Shown in pieces: positions 27,599 to 35,154 of a stretch of 64,000 nucleotides of DNA. This stretch comes from Ureibacillus aquaedulcis. Lineage in GTDB: Bacteria > Bacillota > Bacilli > Bacillales_A > Planococcaceae. Within the stretch, counting starts at the first letter, position 1, and each line of letters opens with the position of its first letter. Both the position numbers and the translations under genes were made by a program. Under the pieces are notes generated by a model, which was given only the letters and a program-made list of their open reading frames with translations, was not told where the DNA came from and searched no databases. The stretch spans positions 1 through 64,000 of the forward strand of contig NZ_JAUHTQ010000005.1 in the NCBI RefSeq assembly GCF_030418165.1, written 5' to 3'.

Positions 27599-28426
27599 TT
27601 ACTCAGCTGGTGGTGCTTCTTCAAACCATTTCATGAAGATTTCTTCATAAGTCCCATCTTCTTTCATTTCCTCAAGTGCTGTATTTAAAGCCTCAACAAG
27701 CTCAGTATTGCCTTTTTTCACCGCAACGGCAGCTTGGTCTGATTTAATTGGTTCACCAACCGCTTTAATTGCATAGCCATTTTGCTCAATAACAGGTTTT
27801 AAAGCATATACATTGTTGATTGTTGCATCAATTCGACCGGCATCTAAGTCTTTTAATGTCGTAATCACATCATCGTACGTATTAATTTTAAAGTCACCAA
27901 CTTCAGGCATTAATTGTGTACGTAAATAGGTTTCGTCGTTTGTACCAAGTCCTACCCCAATTGTTCTACCTTTAAAATCATCTACTGATTGAATATCAGT
28001 ATTCTCATCTTTAACAATTACTTTTACTTGGTTTGTAATATATGGTTCTGTAAAATCAATCTGTTGTTGACGTTCTTCAGTAATTGTTACTTGACTAACT
28101 AAAATATCAAATTTATCTTTTTGCAAGCCTGGAATAAGCCCAGAGAAATCTTGTGCTACAAACTCTGCATCTACACCAATACGTTCTGCTAATTCTTTAG
28201 CGATATCTACGTCGAAACCATCGTATTCTTTATTATCGTTTAAGAAATTATAAGGTGCATATGTGCCCATAATTCCTACTGTAATTTCTCCATCTTGTTG
28301 AATTTGCTCTAAGGCGTTTAATTCTTCTTTTTGTGTTTCCGTTTCTTTTGTAGTATCCGATCCGCAAGCCGCTAATGCTAGTGAAGATACAGCTACTAGT
28401 GATAATAACCAATTTGCTTTTTTCAT
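27599..28426 (-). CDS. Polar amino acid ABC transporter, substrate-binding lipoprotein
   Basis: A 275-residue extracellular lipoprotein. Signal peptide MKKANWLLSLVAVSS ends in lipobox LAAC (Cys about 20). The mature part is a family 3 solute-binding protein (ITVGIMGTYAPYNFLN, then YDGFDVDIAKELAERIG). Acidic and aromatic residues typical of amino-acid binders are present. The start is ATG 28426, with AGGAGG upstream; 16 codons of extra in-frame sequence before it overlap the end of the TetR gene and lack a signal sequence. Confidence 0.92.
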   Translation of the reverse strand: MKKANWLLSLVAVSSLALAACGSDTTKETETQKEELNALEQIQQDGEITVGIMGTYAPYNFLNDNKEYDGFDVDIAKELAERIGVDAEFVAQDFSGLIPGLQKDKFDILVSQVTITEERQQQIDFTEPYITNQVKVIVKDENTDIQSVDDFKGRTIGVGLGTNDETYLRTQLMPEVGDFKINTYDDVITTLKDLDAGRIDATINNVYALKPVIEQNGYAIKAVGEPIKSDQAAVAVKKGNTELVEALNTALEEMKEDGTYEEIFMKWFEEAPPAE

Positions 28427-28445
28427 TATTGTTTTCCTCCTGTTT

Positions 28446-29072
28446 TTACATACCGAAGATCCCGAAAAATTCAAATTTAACAGTTTCTTCGATAATTTCT
28501 TGTAGTGAATGATGTTGCAGTACCCGACTTGATGAAGCTGATTTAAATAACCAACGAGATAAAACGCCTTCTAGAAGACTCATTACAAAAACGGCCAGCA
28601 TTTCTGGATTGATATGGTCATTTGTCATATGCAACTCTTTCGCTTGTCTTATATTATTTGCAAAAGCTGCTTCCATATCCGTTTTAATCTTATCAACCTT
28701 AGACTGTAATGTAGCTTGCGAATGAATCCCCTTTAAAATAAGTTGCATTAAAAATGGATTTTCTTCAGCAAATTTAAATATATGTTCAAAAATATTCATA
28801 GACGAAACAACAGAGTCTTGTACATCAACTCTCGTTGTACGATAGCCTATTCGTATTGCCTCTAATATTTGGAGGCGTCCGCTTTCAAGCATCTCTAAAC
28901 ATATTGCTTCTTTACTTTCAAAATGCCAATAAAATGTTCCCTGTGATACTTCAGCTTTTGATACAATATCTGATATCTTTGTATTCTCATAGCCCTTCGT
29001 TGCAAATAATTCTAAGGCAATTTGTAATAATTGTTGCTTTCTATCATGTTTCCGCACTTGATCTTGCACCAT
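28446..29072 (-). CDS. TetR-family regulator leading the ABC operon
   Basis: A 208-residue TetR/AcrR-type repressor. The N-terminal HTH (ALELFATKGYENTKISDIVSKAEVSQGTFYWHFESKEAI, about 17-55) is canonical. The C-terminal ligand-binding helices are unassigned. It stops 20 bp before the binding-protein start, so regulator and transporter form one operon. A palindromic operator overlaps the start of the transcript just downstream of the -10 box, consistent with autoregulation and control of the whole operon. TetR control of an amino-acid importer is less usual than control of an exporter. Confidence 0.88.
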   Translation of the reverse strand: MVQDQVRKHDRKQQLLQIALELFATKGYENTKISDIVSKAEVSQGTFYWHFESKEAICLEMLESGRLQILEAIRIGYRTTRVDVQDSVVSSMNIFEHIFKFAEENPFLMQLILKGIHSQATLQSKVDKIKTDMEAAFANNIRQAKELHMTNDHINPEMLAVFVMSLLEGVLSRWLFKSASSSRVLQHHSLQEIIEETVKFEFFGIFGM

Positions 29073-29081
29073 CTACACCCC

Positions 29082-29099
29082 TAACTGACTTGTCAGTCA
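29082..29099. promoter_or_regulatory. TetR-type operator
   Basis: The ACTGAC-TT-GTCAGT palindrome (29084-29097, extended one or two bases each side) lies 12 bp before the TetR start and immediately downstream of the predicted -10 box. Confidence 0.7.
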
Positions 29100-29104
29100 A
29101 TTAA

Positions 29105-29133
29105 ATCCTACTAATTAACTTTAGATTAGTCAA
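29105..29133 (-). promoter_or_regulatory. Predicted promoter of the TetR-ABC operon
   Basis: Minus-strand TTGACT (complement of 29128-29133) and TAGGAT (complement of 29105-29110) are 17 bp apart. The operator follows directly, so a bound repressor would block initiation. Confidence 0.5.
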
Positions 29134-29376
29134 ATATTTTATTTATATTCTTTCAAAATAACTGTCCTTTCTTCTCGTAGTACACGCCTCCGTAATATGT
29201 AGAGGCCCTTTTATGAAAAATGAAACTTTACAGTAAATATAAGATTGTTGGTAACACGTTTTACACAGGGTTATTAAGGATAATTAGACAGTATAGAACC
29301 GGGCAACTATTACTGCAATAGTCGTTAGCTATACCTTTTCGGAGGTCATAATTTTCAAAAATTCGGAGGAAAACAT
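29134..29376. other. Gene-free gap before yebE-like gene
   Basis: About 240 bp lie between the divergent TetR promoter and the UPF0316 gene. No ORF, RNA gene or clear hairpin was recognised here. Confidence 0.4.
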
Positions 29377-29886
29377 ATGGAATTTATCATCATCTTACTT
29401 GCGAAAGTAATTGAGGTTTCTTTGAGTACGGTTCGGACAGTTTTCATTTCAAAAGGAATGAAAGGATATTCTTCCTTAATTGCATTTATTGAAGTTCTGA
29501 TCTGGTTAAAGGTAGTCAGTGTTGTATTAATCGACATTAGCGAAAATCCTGCAAATATGGTCGCTTATGCTATCGGTTTTGCGGTCGGGAACTATATTGG
29601 AATATGGCTTGAAGGCAAATTGGCCATAGGGCTTATCACCATTCAAGTCATTGTGGATGAAAGTGTGGGACAAGAATTGGCAGACTACTTGCGAAGCCAG
29701 AACGTCGCTGTAACGGTTATGCATGGTGAAGGTAGGGACACGAACAGAAGCGTACTGATTCTACACTTAAAACGTAAAATCAAAGATAAAGTGATTGCCG
29801 ACATTGAGCAAAAGGTTGAAAAGGCACTTATTACAGCATCAGATGTAAAAGTCATTCATGGTGGATATGGGTTGTTTAGAAAGTAA
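29377..29886 (+). CDS. yebE: UPF0316 membrane protein (YebE-like, DUF2179)
   Basis: A 169-residue protein of the UPF0316 family. Three N-terminal membrane helices (about 1-20, 35-52, 60-80) are followed by a cytoplasmic DUF2179-type domain (GHGE-like VMHGEGRDTNRSVLILHLKRK, ending KVIHGGYGLFRK). DUF2179 domains are thought to bind small ligands in the cytosol; the molecular role is not established. GGAGG precedes the ATG. It stands alone with a good terminator. The family match is strong over full length. Confidence 0.88.
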   Translation: MEFIIILLAKVIEVSLSTVRTVFISKGMKGYSSLIAFIEVLIWLKVVSVVLIDISENPANMVAYAIGFAVGNYIGIWLEGKLAIGLITIQVIVDESVGQELADYLRSQNVAVTVMHGEGRDTNRSVLILHLKRKIKDKVIADIEQKVEKALITASDVKVIHGGYGLFRK

Positions 29887-29915
29887 TAGATTTTGTTTGA
29901 ATTTTTGATTTGCTG

Positions 29916-29946
29916 AAAGAGATGCTTGAGATAGCGTCTCTTTTTG
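29916..29946 (+). terminator. Terminator after yebE-like gene
   Basis: AGAGATGC (29918-29925) pairs with GCGTCTCT (29934-29941), followed by TTTT. Confidence 0.8.
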
Positions 29947-30009
29947 CATGTTTATGCATTAATAGCTTCTCTTCCAACAAGACAGACATTTGCTGCATAT
30001 TGAGTACAA

Positions 30010-30062
30010 CAAAAAAGGGATTCTGCATCGGTGACCGAAGTCCCGATCGAATCCCTAATTTT
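30010..30062 (-). terminator. Terminator of the Ltp-like gene; copy 1 of a duplicated hairpin
   Basis: On the minus strand AGGGATTC...GAATCCCT (30016-30056), with an internal CGG/CCG hairpin, is followed by six T. A nearly identical hairpin occurs at 48880-48929 next to the second tRNA-Arg, differing at about four positions. Confidence 0.8.
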
Positions 30063-30069
30063 CTTTAGC

Positions 30070-30624
30070 TTAAAGACCTACTTGATCAACGCCATATGTA
30101 GCTTCCTCAGTGGAAAACCCTTCATACTCTAATTGTTCGATCAGACCAGTTCTTGAAAATGATGAATAGTCAAGGTATGATTGTGCTTGTTTTGCAGCTT
30201 GTTCTTTCCAATCTACTGTAATGTTATTTACAGCGTATGTTGCCTCGTCAGTAGGGTAACCCTCGTACTCTAATTGTTCGATCAGACCACTTTTAGAAAA
30301 AGCTGTGTAATCAAGATACGACTCAGCTTGACGAATTGCATTTTGTTGAGAAAGAGATAGTTCAGTTTCTTTTGGTTCTTCTTTAACAGGTTCAGGTTCA
30401 ACAACAGGTTCTTCTTTAGCCGGTTCTGCCTCAACAGTTTCTGCTTCAACAGGTTCTGCAACAGTTTCTGTTTCAACAGGTTCAGCTGAACTTTCAGGTA
30501 CTGTTACTTCTTCCTCGCCACCACCAGTTGCGATACTTCCAATGATAATAACAGCGAGTACCCACACCCACCATTTCTTATAGAATGGTTTTTTTACCTT
30601 TGCAGGTTTTAACTCGTTTGACAT
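30070..30624 (-). CDS. Membrane-anchored protein with two Ltp repeats
   Basis: A 184-residue protein. It has a basic N-terminus and one membrane helix (about 20-35), then a linker very rich in Glu, Pro and Val. Two tandem C-terminal repeats of about 47 residues follow, each reading A-x-SYLDY-(T/S)-(A/S)-FS-(K/R)-(S/T)-GLIEQLEYEG-(Y/F). The repeats match the host-cell surface-exposed lipoprotein (Ltp) domain. Ltp of Streptococcus phage TP-J34 blocks superinfection by interfering with phage DNA entry, but chromosomal relatives are mostly uncharacterised. There is no lipobox Cys, so this copy is anchored by its helix. The start is ATG 30624, with GGAGG upstream. It has its own terminator and ends about 0.5 kb from the island's left tRNA. 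Confidence 0.82.
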   Translation of the reverse strand: MSNELKPAKVKKPFYKKWWVWVLAVIIIGSIATGGGEEEVTVPESSAEPVETETVAEPVEAETVEAEPAKEEPVVEPEPVKEEPKETELSLSQQNAIRQAESYLDYTAFSKSGLIEQLEYEGYPTDEATYAVNNITVDWKEQAAKQAQSYLDYSSFSRTGLIEQLEYEGFSTEEATYGVDQVGL

Positions 30625-31007
30625 ATGTAAGTCCTCCAAAAATATTATTTTTTTAACATTGTAATCAATACTAGCATATTTGTGATATTTTTGTAATGGA
30701 AATTTATTTTCTTATAGGAAAATAGTTCCGTACTTGTAATCTATTTAATGTTTTACTTCACTACTAGGTTAGTAAAACTATAAAGTAATGTTAAATAGTT
30801 ATAAACCTTTCTTTTTTATGTCTAAAAAGGTTTTGAATAACCCACGAAAAAATTTTACACGTTTTCACTATTTCAAACTGACTAAAACGTTTGGACGAAG
30901 CTTAATAGAATACCTAGAATGATTTTAAATGGACGACTGACTACCCACAAAAAATATTTCTCACGTCGTCTGAAAGGAAATGGAAATTCCCCCCTTTTTA
31001 ACCAAAC
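30625..31007. other. Gene-free gap left of tRNA-Arg copy 1
   Basis: About 380 bp of AT-rich sequence between the Ltp-like gene and the tRNA terminator. No convincing ORF was seen. It probably contains the Ltp promoter and chromosomal flank of the island. Confidence 0.35.
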
Positions 31008-31093
31008 GAAAAAAGCACCTTCACTTATAACCCATTAGTACAGAAACTCAACTGATCGAGTACTGTCAAATTGAATCATAAGCGAAAGTGCTT
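31008..31093 (-). terminator. Long-loop terminator after tRNA-Arg copy 1
   Basis: On the minus strand, AAGCACTTTCGCTTAT (complement of 31078-31093) pairs with a 14/16 complementary arm (31013-31028), followed by T-rich sequence. The loop is about 50 nt with further internal pairing. Confidence 0.6.
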
Positions 31094-31123
31094 ATTTCTC
31101 TAAATATAACGTTATAAAACTGT

Positions 31124-31200
31124 ACGTCCCAGGAGGGATTCGAACCCCCGACCGTACGCTTAGAAGGCGTATGCTCTATCCGGCTGAGCTACTGAGACAT
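31124..31200. repeat. Left direct repeat (attachment site), 77 bp
   Basis: Identical to 48974-49050. The sequences diverge immediately outside on both sides (TGT/ATG on the left, CAACG/TTCGC on the right). Confidence 0.85.
31125..31198 (-). tRNA. tRNA-Arg (anticodon TCT), left copy
   Basis: 74 nt on the minus strand. Acceptor stem GTCTCAG/CTGGGAC with G discriminator, D-loop AGCTCAGCCGGATAGAGC, anticodon loop CCTTCTAAG (anticodon TCT) and T-arm GGTTCGAATCC. CCA is not encoded. It is complete and identical to the right copy, although its 5' flank is island DNA; whether it has a working promoter is unknown. Confidence 0.95.
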
Positions 31201-31354
31201 CAACGTTTCTTCGATTTCAGGGATTCGGTCAAATTACGTTCTTAGACCGAAAGTATCTTTATAAATAGAATATCATCTTTTAGAAAATTTAAAAAGGACT
31301 TTATTTCTAAGTCTTAACATCCTTAACTTTTGTCAGACCTAAAATTTATTTTAG

Positions 31355-32785
31355 TTACACCGTAAATATAGATTGACGTTTTAAAACCTTATTTATATAT
31401 TCTTTTTTGTTCACTTCTAATCTTTTATGAATTTTATTCCAGTGTCTTTTTACCTGTTTGCGAATCTGAACCTCTACAGGTAACTCTTCCATTAACTTTT
31501 GGGCTTTATATGCATAACTAATGAAATTGCCCTTTCCTTTATATTTTCTACCTAAATGTGAATACAATCCATAAAGATTTTTCATATAAGCTTTTCTTCC
31601 ATAAACTAATCTATATCTTGCCAAAACTTTAGTTTTACTATAGGCACGATTATAGTATTTAAATAAGCTTTTTTCTCGAATTCTTATTACTTTTCCATCA
31701 AAAACAAATCCAAGATAATCAAGTTTAGAACTTTCACCGTTTAATTTTAGCATTTTTCGGTTGCTGTATTTTAAAATAATAGTCTTCTCTTTTTGTAAAT
31801 GTAAATCATCATATTTTTGTATTATCGAATAAATTTGTTCAACTACCGATTGCATATCTGCTTCATTTACATTTGGAATCACCCATATCAAGTCATCACA
31901 GTATCTTCTGTACAATCCATTGTTTTCTTTGGACCATTCATTCATCTCTTTATCAAAATTTATTAATCGAATGTTAGAACAAACCGCACTCATACCTGAA
32001 CCTTGGGGTATTCCGTATGAATTTACATTCGGTTTTACAATTATTTTTTTCTTCTTTATAAGTTGTCTAAATATTTTTAAATCCATATAATTTTTTATTT
32101 TTCTATCTTTTAGTAGGTCTTTTAACTCTTCTTCACCGTAGACTTCTTGCAAGTAATTATCTAAGTCTGTTTTTTCTATGTAATGAAATTTAGTGATAGA
32201 TTTAAAAACATTATATAAATCAGCTGATAACTCCTCTACCTGTAAGAGTTCCTTTATTGAATCTTTTAAATATTTGTGTGATATTTTATCAAAAAAAGAA
32301 GAAAAATCTAACGCTACAATTAATGCATTTTCTGTCTTGATAACATTCTCGAAAACATCTCTTGCAAAATGGATGTTATTTTTCCCTTTCTTATTATTTC
32401 TGTATGCTAATGAATTTTCATCAAAACCATTTTTTAATGCGTATTCATTATACTTTTCATTAAGTTCATCACCATAATATTTATATATATAGCTATCAAT
32501 ATGGGAAGCATAGTTTATTTCTCTTGTCTTAGGTTTTTTATATTTTATTTGTCCCTGATTAAAACCTTTTTTCATTTTTAAGTTTTTATAAGTTTTATTA
32601 CTGTGTCCATCTTTATAGGTATACTTTTCCAAATTAATACTATAGTGAATGAAAGGTAAAAAAGCATGTTTACTAACCCATTTTCTGTCTTGGATAAGTT
32701 TGTAAACATGCTTAATTGAAGTTTTTTTATCTAAATGTAAATAACTTTTGGATTTATAATTTTCAAAATAGCTAATATCCTTCAT
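31355..32785 (-). CDS. Reverse transcriptase, probable defence RT of the DRT2 (UG2) type
   Basis: A 476-residue group II-like reverse transcriptase without a maturase or endonuclease domain. Visible: KPKTREINYASHIDSYIYKYYGD (RT0-2 region, about 84-106), LDFSSFFDKISHKYL (motif A with catalytic Asp about 160), YGIPQGSGMSAVCSNI (motif B, about 257-272) and YRRYCDDLIW with YCDD at 295-298. LDYLGFVF then marks motif D/E, and the C-terminus is basic and helical. YCDD instead of YADD, the 'YRRYCDD' context and the size fit DRT2, a defence RT that copies an upstream noncoding RNA. AAAGGGG precedes the ATG. The 463-bp gap upstream with a stem-loop fits a template RNA. It is the last gene before the left att site. 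Retron or other UG-class RTs remain possible. Confidence 0.8.
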   Translation of the reverse strand: MKDISYFENYKSKSYLHLDKKTSIKHVYKLIQDRKWVSKHAFLPFIHYSINLEKYTYKDGHSNKTYKNLKMKKGFNQGQIKYKKPKTREINYASHIDSYIYKYYGDELNEKYNEYALKNGFDENSLAYRNNKKGKNNIHFARDVFENVIKTENALIVALDFSSFFDKISHKYLKDSIKELLQVEELSADLYNVFKSITKFHYIEKTDLDNYLQEVYGEEELKDLLKDRKIKNYMDLKIFRQLIKKKKIIVKPNVNSYGIPQGSGMSAVCSNIRLINFDKEMNEWSKENNGLYRRYCDDLIWVIPNVNEADMQSVVEQIYSIIQKYDDLHLQKEKTIILKYSNRKMLKLNGESSKLDYLGFVFDGKVIRIREKSLFKYYNRAYSKTKVLARYRLVYGRKAYMKNLYGLYSHLGRKYKGKGNFISYAYKAQKLMEELPVEVQIRKQVKRHWNKIHKRLEVNKKEYINKVLKRQSIFTV

Positions 32786-32932
32786 TTATTTTCCCCTTTG
32801 CAGAGCTGGGGAGGCGGTAACCTGGGTCTATTAACTGTGACCTCCCTAGCATGACAAATAATCATCTGTGACTTGTATAAATAAATTACAGAAGGACCCA
32901 TTAATAAACAATTATTATATAATCATATTATA
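32786..32932 (-). ncRNA. Candidate structured leader/template RNA of the reverse transcriptase
   Basis: Read on the minus strand, this region runs from a predicted start near 32932 to the RT start codon. A 6-bp GGGAGG/CCTCCC stem closes just before the RT Shine-Dalgarno. TGGGTC (about 32894-32899) can pair with GACCCA (about 32824-32829), and the heptamer GTCACAG occurs twice, 31 nt apart (complement of 32835-32841 and 32866-32872). The predicted promoter is TTGACA (complement 32961-32966) and TATGCT (complement 32939-32944), 16 bp apart. RNA templates of DRT2 systems lie in just this position, upstream on the same strand. True ends and length are unknown; the RNA could extend further upstream. 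Confidence 0.5.
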
Positions 32933-32959
32933 ATGATTAGCATAGGAGTTGATTACGGA

Positions 32960-33073
32960 ATGTCAAACGAAATTATTACACGAATTGCAGCCTTACTATT
33001 TAGTATAGTTATCGGTGAATTATGTGACTATCTGATTGACAGAATCAAACCTTGCACTCGCATTCCCAATTAA
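32960..33073 (+). CDS. Possible 37-residue hydrophobic peptide antisense to the RT leader
   Basis: MSNEIITRIAALLFSIVIGE then CDYLIDRIKPCTRIPN: one central hydrophobic helix with a charged tail, the general shape of type I toxin or Fst-like peptides. AGGAG (32944-32948) lies 11 nt upstream of the ATG and a TATAAT at 32929-32934 could serve as its -10 box. It is the only plus-strand candidate in the island and overlaps the predicted RT promoter. It may instead be chance. Confidence 0.35.
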   Translation: MSNEIITRIAALLFSIVIGELCDYLIDRIKPCTRIPN

Positions 33074-33248
33074 ATACGATAATTACATTTTATATGATTG
33101 TGCTAAAATTTTAAATCGTAAAATTTTGATATTTAGCCCAGTTTATCTTGAAACTTATATATATAAACTCAAATAATTTTGCTTCTACGAATGTAGTTTG
33201 CCTACTTAGGAAAATCATTTTATATTAATAATTTATTTTTCCAATTCC

Positions 33249-34619
33249 TTAAACCTTAATAGCTTCTTCATATACGCTTAACACTATTTCTTTATTAATA
33301 GCCTCCGAATACTCCTCGCATATCACATTCACATATATTTTAAAATCACCAACACTTTTGGGTACAATTAAAAACTTCTCAGTAAAGGTTATTTCCCTAG
33401 TATGCATTAAACTTGAACACTTAACTGTTAAGTCATTATTAGAAAATGAAATATGATAATCTTTATCAAAGCTTAAATGATTCGAAGAAATTCTATTAAT
33501 AATTCCACTATTTAGTTCTATTCCTCCATATAATGCTCTATCTGCGTAAAAATGTGATAAATCAGCTAACGGGGATTTGAAAAGCTCCTTATAATACTCT
33601 GCCTCTGCAGCTTGTATTGGTTCTATGGGCAACTTAGGAACTTCAGGTTCTGTAAGGCTATTAATTCCTCCCTCAATCACTTCAACTTCTTCTGGAAAAT
33701 TCATATCAACAAAAATATTCGTAGCTTTTGCATTACCATCATTACAAAGAGTAATCTCATACTCTATTCCCGTATCTATTGCCCTTTTATAATTTTCTAA
33801 TTCTCTATTGTAATCCTTAATTTTTAAATTAGTTTCCTCTACTAATGAATTATGTTTCTCAATACTTTCTTTTGTTATATATGGTTGTAAATGCTCGGGT
33901 ATATCCTTTTCTTCTATTACTGAGTATAAACTTAACTTATTAATTTCCATTTTAGAATAAAAGGGTATATTTACCTTCTCATCACTATTAATCTCAACTA
34001 ATATTTGGGGATTATTAGGCTTTAACTTTTTCTTGAGTGATTCTAGCTCCTCTTTTAGTTCTCTATTCTCAGCACTTAACTTAGTAAGTTCTTCTAATGT
34101 TTTAGCAGTATCAATAGTATTTGCTCTTATCCACCCAATTTGAGGAGTCAATGTAAACGCCTTAAATAAGGATGCTGTAACTTTGGCAGTAAGTTCATCC
34201 TCATTAATCCAAAAATCACACATTTTATTTTGTGTTACTTTCTCAATAAACCTTTCTAGCTTTTCAATATTTTCTGGATTACTTTCTCGTTCAGACGGTA
34301 ATGTTGGCACATCACGATTTTTAACAAATGCCATAATTGGTATACCTTTAGACTTTGCATAATCGTATTCTTTCTCAGTATAGGATAATCCGTCATCAGC
34401 TAATGAACCATATCTATGTCCAAGTATAATAACATAGTAATCACTTTTATCAATTGTGTTAGTTATTACTGTCCATTGGTCATCGTCCCCAGCACTGAAC
34501 ATCTCCATTCCAACTGGAAAATGATACAAGGTAAGGATTTGCTTACTGATTTTTTCTCTAGCTTTTAATAAGTCCGTATATGTAGAGCTAATAAAAACTT
34601 GATACTTTTTATCCCCCAT
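33249..34619 (-). CDS. DUF4062 (TIR-like) domain protein with coiled coil
   Basis: A 456-residue protein. Residues about 4-110 form a DUF4062 domain, a TIR-like fold: YQVFISSTYTDLLKAREKI, EMFSAGDDDQW, IDKSDYYVIILGHRYGSL, and SYTEKEYDYAKSKGIPIMAFV. A coiled coil follows (about 185-215), then a beta-rich C-terminus of about 240 residues with no recognised family. DUF4062 commonly occurs at the N-terminus of antiviral NTPases and other signalling proteins; here there is no NACHT or AAA ATPase module, so it could be a stand-alone effector or sensor. GGGAG precedes the ATG. An inverted repeat lies just upstream. Independent transcription from the RT is suggested by the 463-bp gap. Confidence 0.75.
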   Translation of the reverse strand: MGDKKYQVFISSTYTDLLKAREKISKQILTLYHFPVGMEMFSAGDDDQWTVITNTIDKSDYYVIILGHRYGSLADDGLSYTEKEYDYAKSKGIPIMAFVKNRDVPTLPSERESNPENIEKLERFIEKVTQNKMCDFWINEDELTAKVTASLFKAFTLTPQIGWIRANTIDTAKTLEELTKLSAENRELKEELESLKKKLKPNNPQILVEINSDEKVNIPFYSKMEINKLSLYSVIEEKDIPEHLQPYITKESIEKHNSLVEETNLKIKDYNRELENYKRAIDTGIEYEITLCNDGNAKATNIFVDMNFPEEVEVIEGGINSLTEPEVPKLPIEPIQAAEAEYYKELFKSPLADLSHFYADRALYGGIELNSGIINRISSNHLSFDKDYHISFSNNDLTVKCSSLMHTREITFTEKFLIVPKSVGDFKIYVNVICEEYSEAINKEIVLSVYEEAIKV

Positions 34620-34646
34620 CTGATTACACTCCCATACTCATTTGAT

Positions 34647-34693
34647 AATACCTATATTACCACCGAACGGATTAAAAGGTAATAATAGGTATT
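34647..34693. promoter_or_regulatory. Inverted repeat upstream of the DUF4062 gene
   Basis: AATACCTATATTACC (34647-34661) and GGTAATAATAGGTATT (34678-34693) pair over 15 bases with one bulge, 28-74 bp before the start codon. It could be an operator or a leader hairpin. Confidence 0.5.
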
Positions 34694-35154
34694 AACTATT
34701 CATGCGGCATAATGCAGACACGCTGATATTGCTTTTATAGAATAAACGAATTTTTAAAAAAACTGCGCAGAATATGTAATAGCATCACTGTATAGTCATT
34801 TGTAATCTTTTAGGAGGGAGTTTTTTATAAGGTATAATGTTATTAGGAATATTGAAGAAAGTTAGAAAGATTAAGCGCTTTAAGTGTTTGAAACATATTT
34901 TCTCTCCTAACACTATTAAAGTGTAAGTCAGTATTCGTATAGCTTCCAGATATATGAGTTATTTTTAAGAGCGGGATAAAAAATGGGGGTATTTCGCATG
35001 ATTGAGAAAAATTATTTAAAAAGATTCCAATATAAAAAGTTGTGACGTGTAGATGAACCAACTAAGGTGTTCTCCGTACATTACCCTTTTATAATTGTGA
35101 AAATATACCCCCATATCCTCAATATGAAAAACATACTAGCATTAGTATTTTATT
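34694..35154. other. Gene-free gap between the zinc-array gene and the DUF4062 gene
   Basis: About 460 bp of AT-rich sequence. Only short ORFs without good ribosome-binding sites are present (for example a 29-codon plus-strand frame near 34838). No RNA gene was recognised. Confidence 0.35.

Noticed and set aside
31355..32785. Retron interpretation of the reverse transcriptase
   Set aside because: No msr/msd-like inverted repeat pair or dedicated effector was seen, and the active site is YCDD where YADD is usual. Not excluded without a profile search.
34843..35061. 72-codon minus-strand ORF in the gap between the DUF4062 and zinc-array genes
   Set aside because: No Shine-Dalgarno, no recognisable fold and AT-rich low-complexity composition.
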